From JABWBR01 sp036741235 (lineage in GTDB: Bacteria; Bacteroidota; Bacteroidia; Chitinophagales; Saprospiraceae), in NCBI GenBank assembly GCA_036741235.1, contig DAINSQ010000005.1, positions 1-64,000 of the forward strand: a stretch of DNA of 64,000 nucleotides, given 5' to 3'. Both the position numbers and the translations under genes were made by a program. Of this stretch, positions 35,503 through 44,187 are shown in pieces (position 1 is the first letter of the stretch; every line of letters starts with the position of its first letter). Below the pieces are notes generated by a model. The model had not been told where the DNA came from and did no database searches. It saw only the letters and a program-made list of their open reading frames with translations.

Positions 35503-36951
35503 TTAAGGCGCAGCCTTTTTTTTCAGCCAGATTGGGACTATTTTCGGCTCGGAACTATTGTGCAAGAAGAGCTGCCCGGCAAAACCGCCGGTTTCTTTTT
35601 GGAGTAAAATAGGCAAAATACCTTCCTGGGAGATAATTTTTCCTTCCAGTATTTGCCCATGCCAGTGAAGCGCTTTAATAGGTAGCCTGGGGGCGTTTGG
35701 GCCTGGCGCCGATGTAATTGCGCCGTGCAGTTGCTGGTCGCCATTAGTGAAAATTGCGATTTCGCCTCTGGGCGCGGTTGTCGTATCATCCAGAATATAG
35801 TCGTACATGCCTGCAATCGCAAGGCTGTCTTCGGGCGTCAGTGGAGCTTCCTGCTGCAGGAGTACGTCGATCAGGCTGCCTGCAAATCCTTCAATAAGGA
35901 TGGGCTGGCTGGTTGTATTCGATAAAACGGCAATGCTAAGCCCTTCGTCGGGGTATACCATGAGCACCGAGCGGCCGCCGGTCTGACTGCCGTTGTGGAA
36001 AAATACGCGGCGATTCCAGGAATCATTGGCGATAATCCAGCCCAGGCCTATGCCCAGCGTGTCGCCTTTATTCGTTTTTGTGCGTGTAAATAGCGCTTCA
36101 AAGCCTTTTTCTGATAAAAAGGATTTTCGAAGGTGATGTTGACCGAATTTGACCAGATCGAGCGTATTGGACAAGTACCCGCCGCCGGGCCATTTATAGC
36201 TTGGCCGCAGGGTTTTTTGCCGCACAGCCTTGCGGTTTTTGTTGATGCTGTACAACTGCGATTCATTGGTGATGATAGAATCGGGGTGATTTGGCTCGGT
36301 ATGGCACATGTCCAGCGCCTCCAGCATGTTTTGCATGCTTTTTGTAAAAGGCATACCCGATGCCGCTTCCATAACCACTCCCAGCAAAGTGTAGCCGAAA
36401 CTCGTGTAGTTGTATTTTTCACCGGGCGGCGCCACCAGCGGGTCGTTGATAAATATATCCAGCGCGCTGTTAAGGGTTGGATAACGCTTGCTGTCGATAT
36501 TTTTCAAACGAAAATCGCTATCCTGGTAATGCCTGATACCTGCCGTATGACTGGCCAGCATTCGGGTAGTAATAATATCGCCGTAAGGCGCCGGTTTTTT
36601 CAAATAAGTGTTGATGGGCTTATCAAGATCGATAATACCTTTATCTACCATGACCGCCAATAGCGAGCCGGTGAGTATTTTAGACACGCTGGCAATGCGA
36701 AAGCGGGTAAACGGATTAATCCTTTCGCCTTTATCTTTATCGGCATAGCCGAATTCTCCGGAGTATAAAAGCTCATAACGATCGGCAATGGCTACCGACA
36801 TACCTACGGTGCCCGACAACTGGAGGTAGTCGTTGATCATACTGTCCAGTATCTCTTTTTTCGGTTTCATCTCATTAGACGAATATAATTGGGCGAATGC
36901 TACACACGACATAGCCAGCGCGCCCAATGCTAAAATCAATCGCTTATGCAT
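35503..36951 (-). CDS. Serine hydrolase of the beta-lactamase/PBP-like class C family
   Basis: 482 residues with a signal peptide (MHKRLILALGALAMSCVAFAQ). Catalytic Ser88 in SVSK (SxxK), Tyr in KYNYTSFGYTLLG (second motif, with Thr in place of the usual Ser/Asn order) and HNGSQTGG as the third. The C-terminal 120 residues form a beta-domain (AIAGMYDYIL). Family members are D-aminopeptidases, esterases and carboxypeptidases; resistance to beta-lactams is not implied. The ECF gene lies 76 bases downstream on the same strand. Divergent from the 3-hydroxyacyl-CoA dehydrogenase gene. Confidence 0.88.
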   Translation of the reverse strand: MHKRLILALGALAMSCVAFAQLYSSNEMKPKKEILDSMINDYLQLSGTVGMSVAIADRYELLYSGEFGYADKDKGERINPFTRFRIASVSKILTGSLLAVMVDKGIIDLDKPINTYLKKPAPYGDIITTRMLASHTAGIRHYQDSDFRLKNIDSKRYPTLNSALDIFINDPLVAPPGEKYNYTSFGYTLLGVVMEAASGMPFTKSMQNMLEALDMCHTEPNHPDSIITNESQLYSINKNRKAVRQKTLRPSYKWPGGGYLSNTLDLVKFGQHHLRKSFLSEKGFEALFTRTKTNKGDTLGIGLGWIIANDSWNRRVFFHNGSQTGGRSVLMVYPDEGLSIAVLSNTTSQPILIEGFAGSLIDVLLQQEAPLTPEDSLAIAGMYDYILDDTTTAPRGEIAIFTNGDQQLHGAITSAPGPNAPRLPIKALHWHGQILEGKIISQEGILPILLQKETGGFAGQLFLHNSSEPKIVPIWLKKKAAP

Positions 36952-36970
36952 GTTACATGGAATTGCGTGA

Positions 36971-36978
36971 CAAAAATA
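36971..36978 (-). promoter_or_regulatory. -7 element TATTTTTG for serine hydrolase
   Basis: TAnnTTTG match on the minus strand, 19 bases before the ATG at 36951. AT-rich sequence upstream; -33 element not clear. Confidence 0.4.
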
Positions 36979-37025
36979 AGCGGTATATTTAATAATTTCG
37001 CAGCCAACAAATAAAACCGGGAATT

Positions 37026-37919
37026 ATGAAAAATATTACTGTCATAGGCGCGGGCACCATGGGCAACGGCATAGCCCATGTTTTTGCCATGAACGGATTT
37101 GAGGTGGCCTTGGTCGACGTTTCGCCTGCCGCCCTGGAAAAGGCCTTATCGACTATCGGGGCCAACCTGGATCGCATGATCAAAAAGGAAGCTATTACTG
37201 AAAAAGATAAAGCGGATACATTGGCGCGAATTACTGCGATTTCCGATTTGCAAAAAGGAGTTGCCCACGCCGACCTGGTCGTGGAGGCCGCTACGGAGAA
37301 CCAGGATCTCAAACTCCGTATTTTCAGCCAGATGGATGAGTATGCACCTGCCGCTGCTATTTTAGCTACCAACACGTCTTCTATTTCGATTACTAAAATT
37401 GCGGCAGCTACCAAACGCCCCGGACAAGTAATCGGTATGCATTTTATGAACCCGGTGCCGGTGATGAAGCTGGTAGAAGTAATCAGGGGTTACGCAACTA
37501 CTGATGATGTTGCCGCTCAGATCATGGAATTGTCGCGCAAGCTGGGCAAATCGCCTGTTGAAGTGAATGACTATCCCGGGTTTGTGGCCAATCGCATTCT
37601 AATGCCTATGATCAATGAAGCCATAATTACGCTGCATGAAGGCGTGGCGGGGGTAGAAGAGATCGATACCGTCATGAAGCTGGGCATGGCGCATCCTATG
37701 GGGCCGCTGCAATTGGCTGATTTTATCGGACTAGATGTTTGCCTGTCTATTTTGAATGTGCTATACCAGGGCTTTGGTCAGCCGAAATACGCGCCCTGCC
37801 CGTTGTTGGTCAATATGGTAACTGCCGGCAAATTGGGCGCAAAATCAGGCGAGGGATTTTACATATACACCCCGGGCAGTAAAGAATTGGTTGTGGCGCC
37901 TAATTTCCGAAAGCGCTAA
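37026..37919 (+). CDS. 3-hydroxybutyryl-CoA dehydrogenase
   Basis: 297 residues; oxidises 3-hydroxyacyl-CoA with NAD(P) or works in reverse. Rossmann motif ITVIGAGTMGNGIAHVFA, then EAATENQDLKLRIF, TNTSSISITKIA, VIGMHFMNPVPVMKLVEVI with the catalytic His, and NDYPGFVANRILMPMINEA. The C-terminal helical domain ends SGEGFYIYTPGS. Short stand-alone form without hydratase domain, as in Hbd/PaaH. Convergent with the S4-domain gene, 11 bases apart. Confidence 0.95.
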   Translation: MKNITVIGAGTMGNGIAHVFAMNGFEVALVDVSPAALEKALSTIGANLDRMIKKEAITEKDKADTLARITAISDLQKGVAHADLVVEAATENQDLKLRIFSQMDEYAPAAAILATNTSSISITKIAAATKRPGQVIGMHFMNPVPVMKLVEVIRGYATTDDVAAQIMELSRKLGKSPVEVNDYPGFVANRILMPMINEAIITLHEGVAGVEEIDTVMKLGMAHPMGPLQLADFIGLDVCLSILNVLYQGFGQPKYAPCPLLVNMVTAGKLGAKSGEGFYIYTPGSKELVVAPNFRKR

Positions 37920-37930
37920 AAGCTGCCGGT

Positions 37931-38341
37931 CTATTCGTCGAAGTCATCGTAGGAGTAGTATTCTGATTTGAACTCGTCGATTTCGCGGCGTTCTTTTTTC
38001 GTTGGGCGGCCTGCGCCTTTGTCGCGCCGCTCTACGCCGCTTTTGCCGATATACCAGGCGTTGTATTTATTGCGTTCTTCTTCCGGGGTGAGATCGAGAT
38101 AGCAAGTTTGAGCAATAGGGGCGCCCACGCGGTTTTGAATAGCTTTGAGCACCTTGAACTGGAGGTCAAACCCGTTTTTGCGCACGCCGACGAGGTCGTT
38201 CTCCTGGATGACTTGCGCCGGTTTGACTACCAGCCCGTTGAGTTTTACTTTGCCTTCTTTGCAGGCCTCGGTAGCCAGCGTTCGCGATTTAAAGACGCGG
38301 ACGCTCCACAGCCACTTGTCAATTCTGAGTTTGTCGCCCAT
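37931..38341 (-). CDS. S4-domain RNA-binding protein, Hsp15-like
   Basis: 136 residues. S4 fold at the N-terminus: RIDKWLWSVRVFKSRTLATEACKEGKVKLNGLVVKPAQ. The C-terminal tail is basic/acidic (GRPTKKERREIDEFKSEYYSYDDFDE). Resembles HslR (Hsp15), which binds stalled 50S subunits with nascent chains. Ten bases downstream of the PPK2 gene, same strand, so probably one transcript with PPK2 and perhaps DUF58. Confidence 0.9.
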   Translation of the reverse strand: MGDKLRIDKWLWSVRVFKSRTLATEACKEGKVKLNGLVVKPAQVIQENDLVGVRKNGFDLQFKVLKAIQNRVGAPIAQTCYLDLTPEEERNKYNAWYIGKSGVERRDKGAGRPTKKERREIDEFKSEYYSYDDFDE

Positions 38342-38351
38342 AAAAGACGGA

Positions 38352-39095
38352 TTACCTGGAAATCCTGGGATATTTCATGTTGAGACTTTCCAGGGCCTCT
38401 ACCAGTGTTTTTGATACAATATAGTCGCGATACCAGCGCTCGTCAACAGGAACGATAGTCCACGGTATAGCGCTTTTATTGATGGCATCTTCATAGCAAC
38501 GCATGTAATCATCCCAAAGTTCCCGTTCCTTCCAGTCATTGGCATTGTGCTTCCAGTTTTTTTCCGGGTCGTCTAGGCGCTCCTGGAGCTCCAGCGCCTG
38601 CTGGGCTTTGGAGAGGTGCAGGTAAAATTTGATGACGAGCGTATGGTTGTCAAAAGTCAGGAGTTGTTCAAACGCGTTGATGGCCGCCATACGTTGGTTG
38701 ACTCGATCCTCGTCAATCCATTTGTGAACCCGCTGAATGAGGATATCTTCGTAGTGCGAGCGGTTGAATATTTTGATATGGCCGCGTTGGGGGGCCTGTT
38801 TGTGTACACGCCACAGAAAATCGTGGGCGAATTCTTCGTCGGTAGGTTTTTTGAAGGAATACGTACTGATACCGTCGGGGTGGCATTCCTTGAATACCTT
38901 TTTGACGGCGCCGTCTTTGCCGCTGCCGTCCATACCCTGAAAAACAACCAGCACAGCATGTTTTTGCTCGGCGCGAAGTACTTTTTGCAAATCGCCCAAC
39001 CGGTCAACGTATTTGTCGGTGGCCTTTTCAATGTCGTCTTTGTCGACTGAATCGGGGGGAAGGGTAGAAATAGCGGATAAATTAATCATATACAT
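38352..39095 (-). CDS. Polyphosphate kinase 2 family protein
   Basis: 247 residues. Walker A FQGMDGSGKDGAVKKVF, lid and Arg motifs GHIKIFNRSHYEDILIQRVH, and VDERWYRDYIVSKTLVEAL. PPK2 proteins transfer phosphate from polyphosphate to nucleotides or back; the GMDGSGKDG form resembles class III (AMP/ADP-using) rather than class I. An internal ATG two codons on is equally possible. Second gene of a minus-strand run DUF58 > PPK2 > Hsp15, with gaps of 22 and 10 bases. Confidence 0.93.
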   Translation of the reverse strand: MYMINLSAISTLPPDSVDKDDIEKATDKYVDRLGDLQKVLRAEQKHAVLVVFQGMDGSGKDGAVKKVFKECHPDGISTYSFKKPTDEEFAHDFLWRVHKQAPQRGHIKIFNRSHYEDILIQRVHKWIDEDRVNQRMAAINAFEQLLTFDNHTLVIKFYLHLSKAQQALELQERLDDPEKNWKHNANDWKERELWDDYMRCYEDAINKSAIPWTIVPVDERWYRDYIVSKTLVEALESLNMKYPRISR

Positions 39096-39117
39096 AGGCG
39101 TTGACAGGGTTTGACAA

Positions 39118-40050
39118 TCAGGCGTTCATCCTGCTGCGTTTTACCAGGTAGGCTTGCAGCACTTGCTGAAATCCTTTGTTGATGTCGGCCTCAACAAAAT
39201 CAATACGGTATTGAAGGCATTTGTATTTGAGTTGTTCGGTGTATTTGGCTACTTGCTCGCGGTAATAGCTTTTTACCTGATTGGGTTGCAACCTGACCCG
39301 CTCGCCCGACTCCATGTCGATAAACAAATACGGGCGATTATCGTATTCAAAATCGAGTTCTTTCGATTTGTCAACCACGTGGAATAAAACAACTTCGTGT
39401 TTGTTGTGTTTGAGGTGCTGCAAAGCAGAGAACAATTGCTCGTTGTCTTCAGATGATTCAAACATATCGCTGAAGATGATCACCAGCGAGCGTTTGTGAA
39501 TACTGTCGGCTATTTGATGCAGGGCTTTTGCAGCGGCGGTGGGCCGGTCCAGTTGGGATTTTTGTACCATCTGCTCCAGGTAGTTGAGCATCAACTGATA
39601 GTGAGCCGTGTTGGTTTTACAGCGGGTATGGGTATACACTTCTTCGTCAAACAGACTGAGTCCAAATGCATCGCGCTGTTTGAGGAACAGGTTCATGAGC
39701 GAAGCGCCGGCTAGTGCGGCAAACCGGATTTTATTGATATATGCCGGACTTTTATCGTTAACCTCTGGAAAATACATAGAGGAAGAGGAGTCTATTACGA
39801 TTTGGCATCGCAAGTTGGTTTCTTCCTCAAATCTTTTGGTGAATAATTTATCGGTGCGAGCGTATACTTTCCAGTCGATGTTTTTGGTGCTTTCCCCTGC
39901 GTTGTAAAGCCTGTGCTCTGCGAATTCTACCGAAAAGCCGTGAAAGGGGCTTTTATGCAGCCCGATAATAAAGCCTTCTACCACTTGCCGGGCCAGCAAT
40001 TCGAGGTTGCCAAAACTGCGAAGCGATTGTTGCTCAATGGTTCTGTTCAT
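39118..40050 (-). CDS. DUF58 protein with vWA-like fold
   Basis: 310 residues. The DUF58 core is GFSVEFAEHRLYNAGESTKNIDWKVYARTDKLFTKRFEEETN. It is followed by IVIDSSSSM, a metal-site-like DxSxS, and LVIIFSDMFES, so a von Willebrand A-type domain. In operons these proteins often accompany MoxR AAA+ ATPases and act in chaperoning or cofactor insertion; no MoxR is adjacent. Function not assigned. Confidence 0.9.
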   Translation of the reverse strand: MNRTIEQQSLRSFGNLELLARQVVEGFIIGLHKSPFHGFSVEFAEHRLYNAGESTKNIDWKVYARTDKLFTKRFEEETNLRCQIVIDSSSSMYFPEVNDKSPAYINKIRFAALAGASLMNLFLKQRDAFGLSLFDEEVYTHTRCKTNTAHYQLMLNYLEQMVQKSQLDRPTAAAKALHQIADSIHKRSLVIIFSDMFESSEDNEQLFSALQHLKHNKHEVVLFHVVDKSKELDFEYDNRPYLFIDMESGERVRLQPNQVKSYYREQVAKYTEQLKYKCLQYRIDFVEADINKGFQQVLQAYLVKRSRMNA

Positions 40051-40139
40051 GGAGAAAACCTATATGGATAAATAAAATGAACCCTTATCGAACCTTTCGG
40101 CGCAATAAGGGCTCAATTTAACAGCTTTTCGCAATCGCA

Positions 40140-40457
40140 TCAAAGATGCGCTTCGATTTTATTTGAAAGCACTTGTTTGGAAGTGGTGCCCACGTGTTTG
40201 TCGACTATCTCGCCGTTCTTCAAAATGAGAATGGTAGGTATGCTGCGAATACCGTATTTCATGGATACTTCGGGATTGCTGTCAACGTCAACTTTGCCGA
40301 TGAGCGCTTTGCCGTCGTATTCCTTGGCCAGTTCTTCAATAATGGGGGCAATCATACGGCAGGGGCCGCACCATTCTGCCCAAAAATCAATAACGGTGAC
40401 TCCTTCGCGGTCTAATACCTGCTCTTTGAAATTTGAATCCGTTAGTTGGTAAGCCAT
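40140..40457 (-). CDS. trxA: Thioredoxin
   Basis: 105 residues with the active site EWCGPC (Cys30/Cys33), FWAE before it, the cis-Pro region GIRSIPTILILKNG and typical length. General disulfide reductase of the cytoplasm; no signal peptide. A -7 element lies 66 bases upstream. Confidence 0.97.
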   Translation of the reverse strand: MAYQLTDSNFKEQVLDREGVTVIDFWAEWCGPCRMIAPIIEELAKEYDGKALIGKVDVDSNPEVSMKYGIRSIPTILILKNGEIVDKHVGTTSKQVLSNKIEAHL

Positions 40458-40523
40458 TGCTTAATTGTTTTATTTAAATTTGATTGTTTTGTCGTTAAAA
40501 CATCATTGAGGCGAATTGGGTTG

Positions 40524-40531
40524 CAAAGATA
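40524..40531 (-). promoter_or_regulatory. -7 element TATCTTTG for trxA
   Basis: Perfect TAnnTTTG on the minus strand, 66 bases before the trxA ATG. The rest of 40458-40667, between divergent genes, shows nothing else clear. Confidence 0.5.
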
Positions 40532-40667
40532 AGACTCGATCGCAATTTCTTGTCCGCATCGAGACATTATTCTGACGATGAGTTAACTTCGCCGTCACAT
40601 AAAACACTGGAGGATCTCAGCACTATTATTGTGTATTTCCTGAAAATCCATAAATTCCCTGTATAAC

Positions 40668-41753
40668 ATGACGAAAGGCCGCTTGGTTTGGATTATACTG
40701 GCTGTTTTTACACTTTTTTTGCGCTGGGCTTTGTCCGGACACCCACATTGGATTGAGGCGGTCTATAGCAGGGGGCTCTTTTCGTGGATACGGCCGGCCA
40801 TTGATTACTCGCTGGGTTGGTTTCCCTTTCCCTGGATCTATCTTTTCATACTGATCGTTTTGGGCTACTCTGCCTGGGCCGGAAGGCGTATTGTGCTGGC
40901 TCTGTCTGGTTGGTCATCCAGGTGGTGGCGCCTGGGTTGGCTTTTCTCGGCTGTCATTTCTTATATTATAGTTTCGTTTATGTGGCTTTGGGGCTTCAAC
41001 TATGGCCGAATTCCCGTAGAACGTCAATTAGGGTTGGAGTTGAAACAACCGGCTTACGACGCTATCAGACAGGCGCTTGATGAAGAAACCGCGGCTATTA
41101 TCTCCTTGCGGGCCCAAATCCCGGGCGCAACCAGTCGAGCATTGGAATTAAGTTTGTCGAAAAGTGCTTTGGAAAATCAATTGCGCAAGGAACTGACCCG
41201 GGTGTTGAAACAAAACGGCTATCCCGCCACGGGACGCATGCGCGTGTTTAACCTTTTGCCAAAAGGTATTTTTCTGCGATTTAGTTCTGCCGGGCTGTAT
41301 TTTCCATTTACCGGACAGGGGCACATTGACGCCGGTCTTCACAGCCTGCAATGGCCGCACACCATGGCCCACGAGATGGCGCACGGCTATGGTATTGCCG
41401 AAGAAGGCGCCTGTAATTTCTGGGCTTACCTGGCCTGCCGGCAGTCTGCCGTTCCCGCCATTGCATACATGGGGCGCCTTTCTTATTGGCGTTCGTTGGC
41501 TATTTATTTTAAAATAAAAGAGCCGGAAGCTTATGCCCGTTTCAGGGCGGCATTGCCTCCCGGCGTGATTGCAGACCTGGAAGCTATCAATAAAAACTTG
41601 CTGGCCTATCCCGATATTGCGCCCCGCATACGCGACCATACTTATGACGCCTACCTCAAATCGCAGGGGCTGCACGATGGCATGGCCAATTACGACAAAG
41701 ACATACTTTTGATTGAGGCCTGGAAAAAGAAAAATCAAAATGCCTGTCAATAA
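40668..41753 (+). CDS. DUF3810 membrane protein with HExxH motif
   Basis: 361 residues. Three membrane helices near the N-terminus (VWIILAVFTLFLRWALS; PWIYLFILIVLGYSAW; LFSAVISYIIVSFMWLW). The soluble domain has LPKGIFLRFSSAGLYFPFTGQGHI and TMAHEMAHGYGIAEEGACNFWAYLAC, that is HEMAH plus a downstream Glu, the pattern of a zinc metallopeptidase. DUF3810 proteins are known only by sequence; a peptidase role is inferred. Lone gene, followed 58 bases later by another plus-strand gene. Confidence 0.88.
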   Translation: MTKGRLVWIILAVFTLFLRWALSGHPHWIEAVYSRGLFSWIRPAIDYSLGWFPFPWIYLFILIVLGYSAWAGRRIVLALSGWSSRWWRLGWLFSAVISYIIVSFMWLWGFNYGRIPVERQLGLELKQPAYDAIRQALDEETAAIISLRAQIPGATSRALELSLSKSALENQLRKELTRVLKQNGYPATGRMRVFNLLPKGIFLRFSSAGLYFPFTGQGHIDAGLHSLQWPHTMAHEMAHGYGIAEEGACNFWAYLACRQSAVPAIAYMGRLSYWRSLAIYFKIKEPEAYARFRAALPPGVIADLEAINKNLLAYPDIAPRIRDHTYDAYLKSQGLHDGMANYDKDILLIEAWKKKNQNACQ

Positions 41754-41811
41754 TATTTGTACAACAACAATGTTGTGCTAATTTTATCGCCCTAAGCTAA
41801 ATGACTGAGCT

Positions 41812-42705
41812 ATGCAAAGAATAGCCCTGCTTGCCTTGTTGATTTTCGCTTGTATCTCAATGCAAGCGCAAACTCCCCGGTCTAATGTGTTTTTGTTTGA
41901 TGTCAGAAAAGCGTCAGACACGCTCTACAAACTCACAAAACCGCGCTTCCTGACGGCCTTCAACGCCAGGGGATACAATAACCAACCTGCCTTTTTTTCC
42001 AATAACGAACTGTATATCACCGTACAAATGTATGGCGACGACCAGACAGATCTGTATGTGCTGGATTTGGATAAAAAAACTAAAACCAAAGTAACGGAAA
42101 CGCCCGATGGCGAGTTTTCGCCCGCCCGCGTCCCCGATTATTACTCGTTTTCGGCAATCCGGCAGGAGATCAACGGACGTGATACCTTGTTGCGACTCTG
42201 GCAGTTTCCGCTCGACCGCTTGACCAACGGCAAACCTGTTTTTAAATATCTCAAGGATATCGGTTATTACCATTGGCTCGATGCCCAGCGGGTAGCTGTA
42301 TTCGGCCTCGACAAGGGCAATTACCTGGCCATCTGCAATACGCAGACTGACGATGTGTCGCCTTTCGCCACCAATGTAGGCCGCTGTTTTATGAGAATGC
42401 CCAATGGCAACTTGGCTTATATTCAGAAATCGCAGGCTGGCGACTGGCTGCTGATGGAGAAGTTTTTGAATAGATCGGGCGGCAGCGATTCTAAAAAAAT
42501 CATCAATACCCTGCCGGGCTGTGAAGACTTCACCGTATTGCCCGATGGCACTTTTTTGATGGGAAGGGGCTCTAAATTATACAAATTCGATCGATATTCC
42601 GATCAGGATTGGGAAGAAATAGCCGACCTGCGGTATTACAATATTCGAAATATTACGCGTCTGGCTGTCAGCAGCGATTACAAGCTGGCTTTGGTGGCCG
42701 ACTGA
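41812..42705 (+). CDS. Secreted beta-propeller-like protein of unknown function
   Basis: 297 residues. Signal peptide MQRIALLALLIFACISMQAQ. Repeats of the kind FSNNELYITVQMYGDDQTDLYVLDL, DYYSFSAIRQEINGRDTLLRLW and NGNLAYIQKSQAGDWLLMEKF resemble TolB/PD40 propeller blades. No sorting domain or lipobox, so probably periplasmic. No catalytic motif; role unknown. Confidence 0.75.
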   Translation: MQRIALLALLIFACISMQAQTPRSNVFLFDVRKASDTLYKLTKPRFLTAFNARGYNNQPAFFSNNELYITVQMYGDDQTDLYVLDLDKKTKTKVTETPDGEFSPARVPDYYSFSAIRQEINGRDTLLRLWQFPLDRLTNGKPVFKYLKDIGYYHWLDAQRVAVFGLDKGNYLAICNTQTDDVSPFATNVGRCFMRMPNGNLAYIQKSQAGDWLLMEKFLNRSGGSDSKKIINTLPGCEDFTVLPDGTFLMGRGSKLYKFDRYSDQDWEEIADLRYYNIRNITRLAVSSDYKLALVAD

Positions 42706-42761
42706 TACACTGATTGCCGGGAATTGAAAACACTTTTTTGCGCATAACCGATTTTTTGATT

Positions 42762-43844
42762 ATGATCAATATTGGGGTTGTTAAGGAAAAAAATGACAAC
42801 AGGGTGGCTATTACCCCCGAGGCCGTAACTAAATTGTCGCAGATGGGCGCTACGCTGCTTCTGGAGAAAGGCGCCGGTGAAGAGGCCTGTTACGGCGATG
42901 AAGATTATGGCGATAATTGCCGCATACATACCAGGGCGGAAGTGCTTGCCACATCGGATATACTCATTAGTTTACAGCCGCTGCCCGACGATGACCTCCG
43001 CCAACTGCGACCGGAAACTATCGTTATTTCGCTGTTTCAGCCTTTCCTCGACGCCGAGGTGGCGCCACGCCTACGCGCTATGAATTTGCGGGGTATAAGC
43101 ATGGATATGATCCCTCGTACTACGCTGGCCCAGTCGATGGACGTGCTGTCGTCTATGGCCGCCATTGCAGGTTATAAGGCCGTATTGGAGGCTGCCCGGC
43201 TGTTGCCGCGTTATTTCCCAATGATGATCACTGCCGCGGGAAGTATCAAACCCGCCAAAGTACTCGTGTTAGGCGCGGGTGTTGCCGGGCTACAGGCTAT
43301 CGCAACCGCTCGCCGCCTGGGGGCTCAGGTAGAAGCTTTTGACACCCGCCAGGCCGCAAAAGAAGAGGTGGAAAGCCTTGGCGCCCGTTTTGTAGAGATA
43401 GAAGGCGCTAAAGATGACGCCAGTGCGGGCGGTTATGCCGTAGCGCAATCGGAGGAATTCCTCGCTCGTCAGCGCGCCGAAGTGCAGGCAAGAGCCGCCA
43501 AAGCCGACGTAGTGATCACTACCGCACAGGTGAGGGGTACTAAAGCTCCCATCTTGCTCACCAAAGATACGGTAGAGAAGATGAAAAGAGGAGCCGTGGT
43601 CGTCGACCTGGCCGCTTCAACGGGCGGCAACTGCGAGGTTACCCAAAACGGCAAAACCATCCGGCATCATGGCGTTATCATTGTTGGCGACTCCAATCTG
43701 GCCGCTACATCGCCACAGGATGCCAGCTTCCTCTTTAGCAACAACGTACTCAATTTGCTCAAGCTTTTTGTGGTGAAAGGAGAAATCCAACTCGACCTCA
43801 ACAACGAGATTATTAAAAGCGCATTTTTCACCGCAACAGCATAA
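42762..43844 (+). CDS. pntAA: NAD(P) transhydrogenase subunit alpha 1
   Basis: 360 residues from the ATG at 42762; a TTG at 42714 would add 16 residues beginning MPGIENTF, so it is not used. NAD(H)-binding dI subunit of the proton-translocating transhydrogenase: MINIGVVKEKNDNRVAITPEAV, VLVLGAGVAGLQAIATARRLGA, FDTRQAAKEEVESLGA, TTAQVRGTKAPIL. It exchanges hydride between NADH and NADP+. Operon pntAA-pntAB-pntB, gaps 17 and 8 bases. The split PntA is of Rhodospirillum type. Confidence 0.95.
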   Translation: MINIGVVKEKNDNRVAITPEAVTKLSQMGATLLLEKGAGEEACYGDEDYGDNCRIHTRAEVLATSDILISLQPLPDDDLRQLRPETIVISLFQPFLDAEVAPRLRAMNLRGISMDMIPRTTLAQSMDVLSSMAAIAGYKAVLEAARLLPRYFPMMITAAGSIKPAKVLVLGAGVAGLQAIATARRLGAQVEAFDTRQAAKEEVESLGARFVEIEGAKDDASAGGYAVAQSEEFLARQRAEVQARAAKADVVITTAQVRGTKAPILLTKDTVEKMKRGAVVVDLAASTGGNCEVTQNGKTIRHHGVIIVGDSNLAATSPQDASFLFSNNVLNLLKLFVVKGEIQLDLNNEIIKSAFFTATA

Positions 43845-43861
43845 ACTGCCGGCTCTTTCAT

Positions 43862-44179
43862 ATGGAAACGATTTATCAATTTTTCAATGAAAATCTGCTG
43901 CTTTTATACCTGCTGATTTTCACTATTATCCTCGGTTTTGAGGTGATCTCCAAAGTACCGACCGTTCTTCATACGCCCCTGATGTCGGGCGCCAATGCTA
44001 TTAGCGGCGTGGTACTTATCGGCGCCATTATCCTGGTGCGTCAAAGCGATCCTGATGATTATGTGGGGCTTTCCCTGGGATTGGTAGGGGTTATTCTCGG
44101 TATGATCAATGCGCTGGGCGGTTTTGCCGTGACCAACCGCATGCTGGAAATGTTCAAACGCAAAAAACCGACTAAGTAA
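43862..44179 (+). CDS. pntAB: NAD(P) transhydrogenase subunit alpha 2 (membrane part)
   Basis: 105 residues, three membrane helices (LLLYLLIFTIILGFEVI; PLMSGANAISGVVLIGAIIL; GLSLGLVGVILGMINALGGF) and the motif VPTVLHTPLMSGANAISG, typical of the dII alpha part that makes half of the proton channel. Ends in a basic KRKKPTK. Confidence 0.95.
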   Translation: METIYQFFNENLLLLYLLIFTIILGFEVISKVPTVLHTPLMSGANAISGVVLIGAIILVRQSDPDDYVGLSLGLVGVILGMINALGGFAVTNRMLEMFKRKKPTK

Positions 44180-44187
44180 TTTAAGCT

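Noticed and set aside
35505..35525. Terminator from the A/T-flanked short stem at the end of the serine hydrolase gene
   Set aside because: Stem is only five pairs and the T-run is on the wrong strand for the gene.
35503..36951. Antibiotic-resistance beta-lactamase
   Set aside because: Large serine hydrolase of the class C-like superfamily with extra C-terminal domain; family mostly peptidases and esterases.
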